Notes: a model not told the origin generated them from the letters alone. A DNA stretch of 14,063 nucleotides from CAYGWP01 sp964353455 (GCA_964353455.1 CAYGWP010000312.1:1-14063); one strand, 5' to 3'. Shown: positions 1 to 8,219, numbered from the stretch's first letter. Translations and numbers: made by a program.

Positions 1-1
1 G

Positions 2-757
2 CAGCGGCGGGTCCTGGCCGAGACGAGGCCGGTGATTCGGCCCGCCCAGCCGCCGCCGGCATCGGCCGAGACGGCGAAACGCGGTGAGGCCGGCCTCGGC
101 CTCGCTGCGATCCTCGGCAAGCCGGTGGTTCTGACGTACAGCCACCTGGCGATCGCGCTGGTGGGGGTCATCTGCCTGTGCGTGATCGTCTTCGTCATCG
201 CCTCGCGGTTCTTCGGCCCCGGCGAGACGCTGCCGGTGACAGAGAAGCACCCGACGTTCCCGGAAGTCCAGGCCGGCGGCGTGACACCGAACCTGGTCGC
301 GCCTGGGCCCACGAGGCCCGCGCCGGTAGCGCCGTCGCCCGGTCCGCGGCCGGTGGGACCGGCCCCTGGCCCGCGGTCCGTGGCGCCCGATAAGGCCGTG
401 ACGCCGCTGCCGATGCCGCGACCGGCAGGGCCGGAGAAGGTGGTCGGGCCGGAGCCCGCCCCGGTGCCGGCGCCTGCGGCGCCGAGCGGCCCGCGGTTCC
501 GGGTGCGGATCGCGCAGCTGCCGGTGTCGCAGCCGAACATCATCGACCGGATGCGTGAGTTCCTCTCGCAGAAGGGCGTCGAGACGGAACTGGAAACACA
601 CAGCGGGTATTACATCCTCTATGGCCGGGATCGGTTCCCGGACAAGAAGAAGTCGGATGAGGTGGCCGGGCAGATCAACAAGCACCTGATGGCCTTCGAG
701 AAGCAGACACGAATACCGACGTCGAATGATGCGTATTCGGTTCAGACAAAGGAGTGA
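2..757 (+). CDS. Membrane-anchored proline-rich protein with SPOR-like C-terminal domain (5' partial)
   Basis: The reading frame is open to the left edge of the window, so the true start probably lies outside; a GTG at 32 is possible but has no clear ribosome site. One hydrophobic segment (about 130-215, SHLAIALVGVICLC onward) ends in charged residues and predicts a single transmembrane helix. A long Pro/Ala/Gly-rich linker (about 260-500) follows, then a compact C-terminal domain of about 85 residues beginning FRVRIAQLP. Its strand-helix-strand-strand-helix look and size fit a SPOR-like domain, which in other bacteria binds denuded peptidoglycan, but I see no decisive motif. A membrane anchor, flexible linker and small envelope-binding domain is a common layout for cell-envelope proteins. 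Its stop lies four bases before the next start, so the two are probably co-transcribed. The membrane topology is fairly secure; the SPOR call is tentative. Confidence 0.6.
   Translation, partial: QRRVLAETRPVIRPAQPPPASAETAKRGEAGLGLAAILGKPVVLTYSHLAIALVGVICLCVIVFVIASRFFGPGETLPVTEKHPTFPEVQAGGVTPNLVAPGPTRPAPVAPSPGPRPVGPAPGPRSVAPDKAVTPLPMPRPAGPEKVVGPEPAPVPAPAAPSGPRFRVRIAQLPVSQPNIIDRMREFLSQKGVETELETHSGYYILYGRDRFPDKKKSDEVAGQINKHLMAFEKQTRIPTSNDAYSVQTKE
748..754 (+). promoter_or_regulatory. Shine-Dalgarno site deciding the start of the small basic protein
   Basis: AAAGGAG lies seven bases before the ATG at 762 and overlaps the end of the upstream gene. It selects 762 over the in-frame ATG at 726, which would add 12 residues to the conserved MSLDKSL start. 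Confidence 0.8.
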
Positions 758-761
758 GCGG

Positions 762-1133
762 ATGTCGCTGGATAAGAGCCTGAGGAGTCATGGTGCACTG
801 GTGCGTCACCGGAACGTGCTGTCGCGGGCCGAGCGGATCGTGATGCTCAAGGACGCGGGCAAGTGGGATGACGAGAAGGACGTCTTCGGACTGCCGAAGG
901 TGGCCCATCGGAAGGTGACGACGAAGAAGGTGAAGGTGGCCGCCGCCGCTGCCGTGGAAGGCGTGGAGGGCGCCGAGGCCGCTGCCGCCGTCCCGGCCGA
1001 GGGCGCGGCCGCGAAGCCGGCAGCCCCGGGCGCGAAGGGCGCCGCCGCCGCGAAGGGCGCCCCTGCCGCCAAGGCCGCCGCCCCCGCCAAGGCCGCGCCC
1101 GCAAAGGGCGCTGCCCCAAAGGGCAAGGCGTAG
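762..1133 (+). CDS. Small basic protein of PVC-superphylum type with Ala/Lys/Pro tail
   Basis: The protein has 123 residues. The first 50 or so (MSLDKSLRSHGALVRHRNVL, then SRAERI, KWDDEK and FGLPKVAHRK) match from memory the small basic protein family of Chlamydiae, Verrucomicrobia and Planctomycetes (TIGR04137 type), whose function is not established to my knowledge. The high Arg/Lys content suggests binding to nucleic acid or ribosomes, which is inference. Members are usually about 60-75 residues. Here a low-complexity tail of about 70 residues, almost entirely Ala, Lys, Pro, Gly and some Glu, follows the core, with repeated AKGA/AKAA/APAKG units that recall histone H1 tails. The start is fixed by a strong ribosome site. 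It follows the membrane protein gene by four bases and is followed by a structured inverted repeat that may end transcription. Confidence 0.82.
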   Translation: MSLDKSLRSHGALVRHRNVLSRAERIVMLKDAGKWDDEKDVFGLPKVAHRKVTTKKVKVAAAAAVEGVEGAEAAAAVPAEGAAAKPAAPGAKGAAAAKGAPAAKAAAPAKAAPAKGAAPKGKA

Positions 1134-1160
1134 GTCGCTCGGGCAACACTTCAGGCACAT

Positions 1161-1229
1161 CGCCCCCGGTGTGCGCGGCAGGTCGGGAGACCCGCCGCGC
1201 GAAGTGGCGCGGTGTGTTCACCGGGGGCG
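1161..1229 (+). repeat. Nested inverted repeat between small basic protein and aminotransferase genes
   Basis: An outer perfect 11-base arm pair (CGCCCCCGGTG at 1161-1171 with CACCGGGGGCG at 1219-1229) encloses an inner hairpin at 1173-1200 with an 11-base stem carrying one A-C mismatch and a 6-base loop. No T-run follows, so it is not a classical intrinsic terminator. It could be an mRNA 3' end structure, a processing site or a dispersed palindromic element. Confidence 0.7.
1173..1200 (-). repeat. 28-base palindromic repeat, copy A (inverted relative to copy B)
   Basis: The reverse complement of this stretch matches 12317-12344 at 27 of 28 positions, including the non-palindromic CTCCCG loop. 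Two copies over 11 kb, both intergenic, suggest a REP-like dispersed element. It is assigned to the minus strand only to show that it is inverted relative to copy B. Confidence 0.7.
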
Positions 1230-1252
1230 GACTGTGCAGGGAATCAGCGACC

Positions 1253-2392
1253 ATGGCCAAGGCAAAGCCGCTGCTGGCCGAGCGGATGGGCTGCATCGAT
1301 GCCTCCGGAATCCGGAAGGTGTTCGACCTGGCCGCCAGGATGAAGGACCCGATCGACCTGAGCATCGGCCAGCCGGACTTCGACACCCCGGCGCCGTGCA
1401 AGGACCGGGCCATTCAGGCGATCCTCGCAGGCCGCAACAGGTACACCGTCACGCAGGGCGATGCGGAACTCCGCGATACAATCGCCAACGAACTTCGCCG
1501 CGAGTTCGGCAGGTTCGACGGCCCGGTGCTCGTCACGAGCGGCGTCTCGGGCGGAATCCTCCTGGCGCTCTACGCCACGATCAACCCCGGTGACGAAGTC
1601 CTCATAGCCGACCCGTATTTCGTCATGTACAAGCATCTGGTGAACCTCCTGGGCGGCAAACCTGTCTTCATCGACACCTATCCCGACTTCCGCCTGCGGG
1701 CCGACCGGCTGGAGGCGGCCGTCACCCCGCGGACCCGCATGATCATCCTCAACAGCCCGTGCAACCCGACGGGTGCGGTCCTGACGGCCGAGGAACTTGC
1801 CGGGGCCATCGCCGTCGCCATGAGATACAACCTGCTCGTGATGGCCGATGAGTGCTACAACGCATTCAGTTATGAAGGCCCCTGCCCGAGCGCCTGGCCG
1901 CTGTACGACCGGGTGATCCTCCTGCGCGGGTTCTCGAAGACCTACGCCATGACCGGATGGCGGATGGGGTACGCCGTCGGCCCGGCCGACATCATCCAGG
2001 CGATGACGACCCTTCAGCAGTACACGTTCGTGTGCGCCCCCGCGCCGCTTCAGGCGGGTGCGGTGGCGGCGTTCCAGACCGACCCGGCCGGGAACATCGA
2101 AGACTTCCGCGAGCGGCGCGACATGATCTACGACGGGCTGCGCGAGCGGTTCCGCGTCGTGAAGCCGGCCGGGGCGTTCTACATCTTCCCGGAGGCGCCC
2201 GGCGGCAGCGGGACGGAGTTTGTGGCCCGTGCGATAAAGGCGAACGTGCTTGTCATTCCCGGCGGCGTGTTCAGCGAGCGCGACACGCACTTCCGGATCG
2301 CATACGCGGCCAGCCGCGAGACGATAAAGCGCGGCCTTGAGGCGCTCAATCGCCTGGCCCGCGAGATGTGGGCGGGGCAGGGAGATTCTTGA
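1253..2392 (+). CDS. Class I/II PLP-dependent aminotransferase
   Basis: This 379-residue protein is a fold-type I aminotransferase of the aspartate aminotransferase superfamily, exchanging an amino group between an amino acid and a 2-oxo acid in the cytoplasm. Visible landmarks are LSIGQPDFDTP near residue 40, NSPCNPTG at 167-174 (Asn contacting the cofactor), DECYNAF with D199 expected to pair with the pyridine nitrogen, FSKTYAMTGWR with K229 as the Schiff-base lysine, and FRIAYA with R348 as the likely carboxylate-binding arginine. The ATG at 1253 gives the usual N-terminus. An upstream GTG near 1169 stays open but would translate through a hairpin and add 28 atypical residues. GCAGGGA before the start is a weak ribosome site. 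The substrate cannot be fixed from sequence; aspartate, alanine or aromatic specificity all remain possible. No neighbour indicates a pathway. Confidence 0.9.
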   Translation: MAKAKPLLAERMGCIDASGIRKVFDLAARMKDPIDLSIGQPDFDTPAPCKDRAIQAILAGRNRYTVTQGDAELRDTIANELRREFGRFDGPVLVTSGVSGGILLALYATINPGDEVLIADPYFVMYKHLVNLLGGKPVFIDTYPDFRLRADRLEAAVTPRTRMIILNSPCNPTGAVLTAEELAGAIAVAMRYNLLVMADECYNAFSYEGPCPSAWPLYDRVILLRGFSKTYAMTGWRMGYAVGPADIIQAMTTLQQYTFVCAPAPLQAGAVAAFQTDPAGNIEDFRERRDMIYDGLRERFRVVKPAGAFYIFPEAPGGSGTEFVARAIKANVLVIPGGVFSERDTHFRIAYAASRETIKRGLEALNRLAREMWAGQGDS

Positions 2393-2445
2393 TCTTCAAC
2401 GGTTGATGGCATCCGACTAATCATCCTCGATCCGCTCCATTCATT

Positions 2446-2453
2446 GAGGAAGG
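2446..2453 (+). promoter_or_regulatory. Shine-Dalgarno site deciding the start of the SEC-C protein
   Basis: GAGGAAGG lies directly upstream of the ATG at 2456. It favours this ATG over the in-frame TTG at 2444, which the site itself overlaps. Confidence 0.7.
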
Positions 2454-2455
2454 CG

Positions 2456-4906
<2,451 letters not shown>

Positions 4907-5040
4907 GAGGGGCTTTCTGTTCACCTCCGGTTGCGCCGAGGCTTCCGCCGCCGCCAAGGCTTCCGGCTTCGCCCGCCTTTGGAGGGCTGCGGCGGGACAA
5001 GCCGCCGTGACAGGCCGCGCTCCGAGTTTCAAGTCAAGCG

Positions 5041-5058
5041 CGCCGGCCAAGGCCGGCG
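5041..5058. repeat. Perfect short palindrome (hairpin)
   Basis: CGCCGGCC and GGCCGGCG flank AA, giving an 8-base inverted repeat with a 2-base centre. No T-tract follows. It may be a transcript-end hairpin for the SEC-C gene or a remnant of a palindromic repeat. Confidence 0.5.
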
Positions 5059-5104
5059 GCTGACTGGGCGCAGCGCGGGCAAGGCGGCTTTTTGGCTTGC
5101 AAGG

Positions 5105-5140
5105 GGCGGCGGGGTCTGATAGATTCCGCCGCCTTGTTTC
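5105..5140 (+). terminator. Putative intrinsic terminator after SEC-C gene
   Basis: GGCGGCGG (5105-5112) pairs perfectly with CCGCCGCC (5126-5133) across a 13-base loop and is followed directly by TTGTTTC. The short, interrupted T-run makes it a moderate terminator. Its position just before the promoter for the next operon suits insulation of that operon. Confidence 0.5.
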
Positions 5141-5173
5141 TGGCGACTTCCCGCGGTGCCGGGGCAAAAAGCG

Positions 5174-5201
5174 TTGCATGATGCGGGTCTGCGGCTATAC
5201 A
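5174..5201 (+). promoter_or_regulatory. Sigma-70-like promoter for the acyl-assembly operon
   Basis: TTGCAT (5174-5179) and TATACA (5196-5201, reading on as TATACAAT) are separated by 16 bases, close to bacterial consensus. The expected transcription start near 5208 would give a very short leader of about 14 bases before the ATG at 5222. It is the best promoter-like pair seen in the window, in the only large gap ahead of the operon. Confidence 0.6.
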
Positions 5202-5221
5202 ATGGCCGCTTACAGGATACC

Positions 5222-5719
5222 ATGAAATTCTACTTGGTTGATCGCATTCTGGAACTTGCGCCGCCGAAGCGGATCGTCGCGGTCAAGAACCTGAGTCTGG
5301 CCGAGGAGTACCTGGCGGACCACTTCCCGGCATACCCGGTGCTGCCGGGCGTGATGATGCTCGAGGCGCTGGTGCAGTCGGCCGCCTGGCTGGTCCGGGC
5401 GAGCACCGACTTTCAGAAGACCGTGCTCTTGCTGCGCGAGGCCCAGAATGTGCGGTATGGAAACTTCGTGCGGCCGGGCGGCCAGTTGGTGATGACCGTC
5501 GAGGCCCTGGAGATCGGCCCCGATTCCAGCCGCTTCAAGGCCGCCGGCGAATGCGACGGCCAGCCGTCGGTGCAGGCGAAACTGACCCTCGAACACCTGA
5601 ACGTGGCCGATGACGACCCGTCCTGCAAGGACATCGACGAGCGGTTGCGGGTCTTCTGGCAAGAACGGTTCAGACTGGTCGGAGGTCCCCAGGCCCTGGC
5701 GGCCCGCGTTGGCGCCTGA
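5222..5719 (+). CDS. FabZ-like 3-hydroxyacyl-ACP dehydratase (canonical partner)
   Basis: A 165-residue single hotdog-fold dehydratase that would remove water from a 3-hydroxyacyl-ACP to give the 2-enoyl-ACP. The signature DHFPAYPVLPGVMMLEALVQ holds the catalytic His (H34) and Glu (E48), with Gly43 at the start of the central helix where the oxyanion hole forms. The ATG at 5222 is chosen because MKFYLVDRILEL is the normal FabZ-like N-terminus and AGGA lies four bases upstream; longer in-frame starts near 5156 would read through the promoter. Length is slightly above typical FabZ (about 140-150). It is the first gene after the promoter, 61 bases ahead of the acyl carrier protein. It is a clear tandem paralogue of the dehydratase at 6289, with His and Glu at identical positions. 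The dedicated setting argues against the housekeeping fatty-acid FabZ. Confidence 0.9.
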   Translation: MKFYLVDRILELAPPKRIVAVKNLSLAEEYLADHFPAYPVLPGVMMLEALVQSAAWLVRASTDFQKTVLLLREAQNVRYGNFVRPGGQLVMTVEALEIGPDSSRFKAAGECDGQPSVQAKLTLEHLNVADDDPSCKDIDERLRVFWQERFRLVGGPQALAARVGA

Positions 5720-5764
5720 GGGCGGCGCGGGGGAGAGACGCGCGGCAGCGGGGACGCATTACCC

Positions 5765-5771
5765 AAGGAGG
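5765..5771 (+). promoter_or_regulatory. Strong Shine-Dalgarno site for the acyl carrier protein
   Basis: AAGGAGG, nine bases before the ATG at 5781, is the strongest ribosome site in the operon. This fits the high protein level usually needed for a carrier protein. It also rules out the longer upstream reading of this frame. Confidence 0.85.
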
Positions 5772-5780
5772 TTGACCGAT

Positions 5781-6179
5781 ATGGCCTTGAGTCGCGACGA
5801 GATCACCAAGAAGGTCCGCGAGGCGCTGGTGGATGCCCTGGGCATCGACGAGGAAGAGGCCGTTGCGGAGGCCCGCATCGGGGCCGACCTCGGGGCCGAG
5901 AGCATCGACTACCTGGACATCGTGTTCCGCCTGGAGAAGGCGTTCAACATCAAGATACCGCGCGGCGACCTGTTCCCGGACAACATCCTGACGAGCGAGG
6001 AGTTCGTCCAGAACGGGAAACTGACCGAGAAGGGCCTGGGGGAACTGAAGGCCCGCATGCCGTACGCCGACCTGTCGAAGTTCGAGAAGAACCCTAACGT
6101 TCAGGACATTGCCGACCTCTTCACGGTCGATATGATCGTCGGATACGTCGAGGCCAAACTGGCGAGCGCCGGGGCATAG
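5781..6179 (+). CDS. Enlarged acyl carrier protein
   Basis: A 132-residue acyl carrier protein that would tether the growing acyl chain on a phosphopantetheine arm. The motif DLGAESIDYLDIVFRLEKAF places the modified serine at S41; the usual Asp-Ser-Leu is Glu-Ser-Ile here. The helix I region (SRDEITKKVREALVDALGI) and helix II look standard. An extra stretch of about 48 residues (roughly 65-112) then separates them from the last helix, TVDMIVGYVEAKL. Ordinary ACPs are about 75-80 residues and lack this insertion. It sits between two dehydratase genes and upstream of two ketosynthase genes, so it is probably the dedicated carrier of this pathway. Unusual ACPs are known from anammox planctomycetes with ladderane lipids, but whether this one is related cannot be judged by eye. 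The identification as ACP is secure. Confidence 0.9.
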   Translation: MALSRDEITKKVREALVDALGIDEEEAVAEARIGADLGAESIDYLDIVFRLEKAFNIKIPRGDLFPDNILTSEEFVQNGKLTEKGLGELKARMPYADLSKFEKNPNVQDIADLFTVDMIVGYVEAKLASAGA

Positions 6180-6200
6180 CGATTTTCCGCTTCGAACCCG

Positions 6201-6262
6201 AACGAGCCGCCCGTACGGGCGGGTAGTCGAATGTATCCGCGACCTCACGGTCGCGGCTCGTT
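6201..6262. repeat. Two-hairpin palindromic element (three-way-junction-like)
   Basis: This lies in the 109-base gap between the ACP and dehydratase 2 genes. AACGAG (6201-6206) pairs with CTCGTT (6257-6262). Inside, hairpin 1 (6207-6222) has CCGCCC and GGGCGG arms around GTAC. After 14 unpaired bases, hairpin 2 (6237-6256) has 8-base arms CCGCGACC and GGTCGCGG around TCAC. The outer arms abut both hairpins exactly, so the RNA could fold as a closed three-way junction. Alternatively AACGAGCCGC and GCGGCTCGTT (10 bases each) are two inverted copies of one short element. The role is unknown; mRNA stability, differential expression or a dispersed repeat are possible. Confidence 0.7.
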
Positions 6263-6288
6263 TCTAGCCAACTTCAATCGGAGTTCCG

Positions 6289-6792
6289 ATGCGCTGGATT
6301 TGGATAGATAAGTTTATCGAATTCGAGAGCGGCCGGCGGGCCGTCGCCATCAAGAACGTCACCCTGGCCGAGGAACACCTCCACGACCACTTCCCCGGAT
6401 ACCCGGTCCATCCGCCGACGCTGATGATCGAGGGGATGGCTCAAACCGGCGGCATCCTGGTGGGCGAGGCGTTCAACTTCCGCGAGAAGGTGGTCCTGGC
6501 GAAGGTGTCGCGGGCCAAGTTTTACCGGCGCGTCGTGCCGGGCGACCAGATACGCCTCGAGGCCTTGGTCATCGGCGAGGTCCGGCCCGAAGGCGCATCC
6601 ATCGAGGGACGCATCACGCGCAACGGCGAACTCGTGGCCGAAATACAGATGATGTTCGCCCACCTCGACCAGTCGCGCACACCCATCGAGGCCGGCGAAG
6701 ACAATTTCGTCTTCAACGAGGATTTCATCCGCATGCTCCGCATGCGCCATCTGAACCACCTGTCGCCCGGCAACTCCGGCGCCGGCGCCTGA
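6289..6792 (+). CDS. FabZ-like dehydratase, divergent partner (oxyanion Gly replaced by Pro)
   Basis: A 167-residue hotdog-fold protein and paralogue of the dehydratase at 5222, with shared patterns such as AVAIKNVTLAEEHL and DHFPGYP and the same catalytic positions H34 and E48. The signature reads PVHPPTLMIEGMAQTGG rather than the usual PVMPGVLMIEAMAQ, so Gly43, whose backbone NH normally helps form the oxyanion hole, is Pro. It may therefore act on a different substrate, be catalytically weak, or be the non-catalytic half of a mixed dimer; this is inference. The ATG at 6289 follows CGGAG at a five-base spacing. It ends only 12 bases before the first ketosynthase-like gene, so the two are certainly co-transcribed. 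A simple housekeeping FabZ is less likely because of the altered motif and setting. Confidence 0.88.
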   Translation: MRWIWIDKFIEFESGRRAVAIKNVTLAEEHLHDHFPGYPVHPPTLMIEGMAQTGGILVGEAFNFREKVVLAKVSRAKFYRRVVPGDQIRLEALVIGEVRPEGASIEGRITRNGELVAEIQMMFAHLDQSRTPIEAGEDNFVFNEDFIRMLRMRHLNHLSPGNSGAGA

Positions 6793-6804
6793 CACGGAGA
6801 CCAC

Positions 6805-8133
6805 GTGCACCGACGGGTCGTCATAACGGGACTGGGAGCGGTCACCCCTGCCGGCATCGGCGCCGCGGCGCTGGCCGAGGCGGTCCGTGCGGGCCGCTCG
6901 GCCGTCACGGCCGTCTCGCGGTTCGACGCCGCCCCGTACCCCAGCCGCGTGGCAGGCGAGGTCCGCCAGTTCGACCCATCCGACGGCACCCGCAAAGACC
7001 AGGGCCGATACATCAAGAAAATGGCCAAGGTCATGGCCATCGACATCCAACTGGCCGTGGCGGCGGCCAACCTGGCCATCCTCGACACGGGCCTCCCGCC
7101 CGGCGACCCGAAGACGAATGAACCGGCCCTGCCCACGATCGACCACGCGCGGTTCGGCATGGTCTTCGGCACGAGTTTCATCCCGACGGAACTGGACGAC
7201 CTGGCCGGACCCGTGCAGGCATCGCGGGTGGACGGCCAATTCAGCCTCAAGGCCTGGGGCACGCACGGCATCCCGAAGATGTTCCCGCTGTGGCTCCTGA
7301 AGTACCTGCCGAACATGCACTCGTGCCACACGGGGATCCTGTGGGACGCCCAGGGTCCGTCGAATTCGCTGACGACGAGCGATGCCGGGGGCCTGCTGGC
7401 CCTGGATGAGGCGACGCGGATCATCCGCCGCGGGGCCGCCGACTGGATGCTCGCCGGCGGCGCAGAGAGCCGCGTCAACCCCGTCATGATGCTCAGGTAC
7501 TGCATCGTCAAGCGGCTGGCCACGGCCAACGCCGACCCGGCCGCCGCTTGCCGTCCGTTTGACCTCGACCGGACGGGCCAGGTGGCCGCGGAAGGCGCCG
7601 TCGTCCTGGTCGTCGAAGCCGCCGAGGTGGCCGAGAGTCGCGGGGCACGCATCTACGGCGAGGTCCTCGGCACCGGCGCCGGCACGACCACCGCCGGCAT
7701 GAACGCGTGCGATGCCGACGGGCGCGGCGTGGCAGCGGCCGTCCGGCAGGCCATCGCCCAGGCGGGCATCGAGCCTGGCGACCTTGCCGCCGTCATCGCC
7801 CACGGCACGGCCTTTGAGCCGCAGGACCGGTGCGAGGCCGCCGGCCTCAGGACCGCCCTCGGCCCGGCCGCCAAGACGGTCCCGCTCACGGCCATCAAGG
7901 GCGTGACGGGCGACATGGGGGCCTCCAGCGGCCTTGCGGAACTGGCGGCAATGCTCCTGGTGCTCCGCGACGGCCGCTTGCCGCCGATCCTCAATTGCCG
8001 GCGCCCGGACATCGAGGCGGGCCTCAATCTCGTCGTCGGAAACCCAGTCGCCCTGGCCGGCGACAAGATCCTGGTCACGACAAACGCAATCGGCGGCCAG
8101 ACCGCCGCCGTCGTCGTGAAACTTGTTCGATAG
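6805..8133 (+). CDS. Ketosynthase-like protein lacking catalytic Cys (KS-beta / chain-length-factor-like)
   Basis: A 442-residue thiolase-fold protein of the FabF/ketosynthase family, starting RRVVITGLGAVTPAG at a GTG preceded by CGGAG. The nucleophile region reads GPSNSLTTSDAGG, where alignment puts Asp (D193) at the catalytic Cys. The first His is present (H333 in AHGTAFEPQD) and the conserved Lys is present (K365), but the second His of the GHxxGAAG motif is Asp (D370 in VTGDMGASSG). It therefore should not carry out Claisen condensation. By analogy with KS-alpha/KS-beta pairs of type II polyketide and aryl-polyene systems it is probably the non-catalytic partner of the intact ketosynthase 82 bases downstream, possibly setting chain length. 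It is not the classic chain-length factor, which has Gln at the Cys site. The segment PLWLLKYLPNMHSCH is distinctive and may be a family marker. Confidence 0.88.
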   Translation: MHRRVVITGLGAVTPAGIGAAALAEAVRAGRSAVTAVSRFDAAPYPSRVAGEVRQFDPSDGTRKDQGRYIKKMAKVMAIDIQLAVAAANLAILDTGLPPGDPKTNEPALPTIDHARFGMVFGTSFIPTELDDLAGPVQASRVDGQFSLKAWGTHGIPKMFPLWLLKYLPNMHSCHTGILWDAQGPSNSLTTSDAGGLLALDEATRIIRRGAADWMLAGGAESRVNPVMMLRYCIVKRLATANADPAAACRPFDLDRTGQVAAEGAVVLVVEAAEVAESRGARIYGEVLGTGAGTTTAGMNACDADGRGVAAAVRQAIAQAGIEPGDLAAVIAHGTAFEPQDRCEAAGLRTALGPAAKTVPLTAIKGVTGDMGASSGLAELAAMLLVLRDGRLPPILNCRRPDIEAGLNLVVGNPVALAGDKILVTTNAIGGQTAAVVVKLVR

Positions 8134-8141
8134 GCACTTGC

Positions 8142-8177
8142 AACGTCTAGCCGCGAACTGAAAACGTTTAGCCGCGA
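8142..8177 (+). repeat. Tandem 15-base direct repeat between the two ketosynthase genes
   Basis: AACGTCTAGCCGCGA (8142-8156) and AACGTTTAGCCGCGA (8163-8177) differ at one base and are 21 bases apart, two helical turns. The spacing suits a protein operator or a decayed repeat. The core AGCCGCGA also occurs in the 6201-6262 element. Confidence 0.6.
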
Positions 8178-8182
8178 CTCGA

Positions 8183-8189
8183 AGAGGAG
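8183..8189 (+). promoter_or_regulatory. Shine-Dalgarno site serving the mini-ORF before the intact ketosynthase
   Basis: AGAGGAG lies nine bases before the ATG of a six-codon frame at 8199 but 26 bases before the ketosynthase ATG at 8216, too far to serve the latter directly. Confidence 0.55.
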
Positions 8190-8198
8190 CGCGTGACA

Positions 8199-8219
8199 AT
8201 GAGATCGATTAACACATGA
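8199..8219 (+). CDS. Six-codon leader peptide MRSINT overlapping the ketosynthase start
   Basis: ATG at 8199, five further codons and a TGA at 8217-8219 make a mini-ORF whose stop overlaps the ketosynthase ATG (8216-8218) in ATGA form. A good ribosome site precedes it (8183-8189), while the ketosynthase has none of its own and an in-frame TAA at 8210-8212 blocks any longer form. This fits translational coupling, with ribosomes ending the leader and restarting on the ketosynthase. An in-frame GTG at 8193 could add two residues. The peptide itself need have no function. Confidence 0.45.
   Translation: MRSINT

Larger units (their letters stand above)
4907..5221. other. 315-base intergenic region with hairpins, terminator and promoter
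   Basis: No supported gene lies here. The first half is a GC-rich stretch with imperfect inverted runs of GCCAAGG and CCTTTGG type and GGCTTCCGGCTTCGCC, resembling decayed palindromic repeats. A clean palindrome is at 5041-5058, a terminator-like hairpin at 5105-5140, and a promoter at 5174-5201. It separates the SEC-C gene from the acyl-assembly operon and marks the start of that transcription unit. Confidence 0.65.

Noticed and set aside
1169..1252. Longer aminotransferase start
   Set aside because: It would translate through the inverted repeat and add residues unlike the family; the ATG at 1253 gives a normal N-terminus.
2393..2445. Possible promoter before the SEC-C gene (TTCAAC, 17 bases, TAATCA)
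   Set aside because: The -35 match is poor and the AT-richness is slight; not supportable as a feature.
4907..5040. Possible small genes in the GC-rich intergenic stretch
   Set aside because: Short frames on both strands are repetitive Arg/Gly/Ala-rich readings without ribosome sites; the DNA looks like decayed palindromic repeats.
5222..6792. Assignment of the two dehydratases, ACP and ketosynthases to housekeeping fatty-acid synthesis
   Set aside because: The Cys-less ketosynthase, Pro-substituted dehydratase and enlarged ACP are not features of the standard set, and no FabD, FabG or FabH is adjacent.
6274..8199. Very long open frame on the minus strand (about 640 codons) opposite dehydratase 2 and the first ketosynthase
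   Set aside because: Its product is low-complexity and Arg/Gly/Ala/His-rich with no recognisable motif, while the + strand encodes clear conserved families. High GC removes stop codons from the opposite strand.
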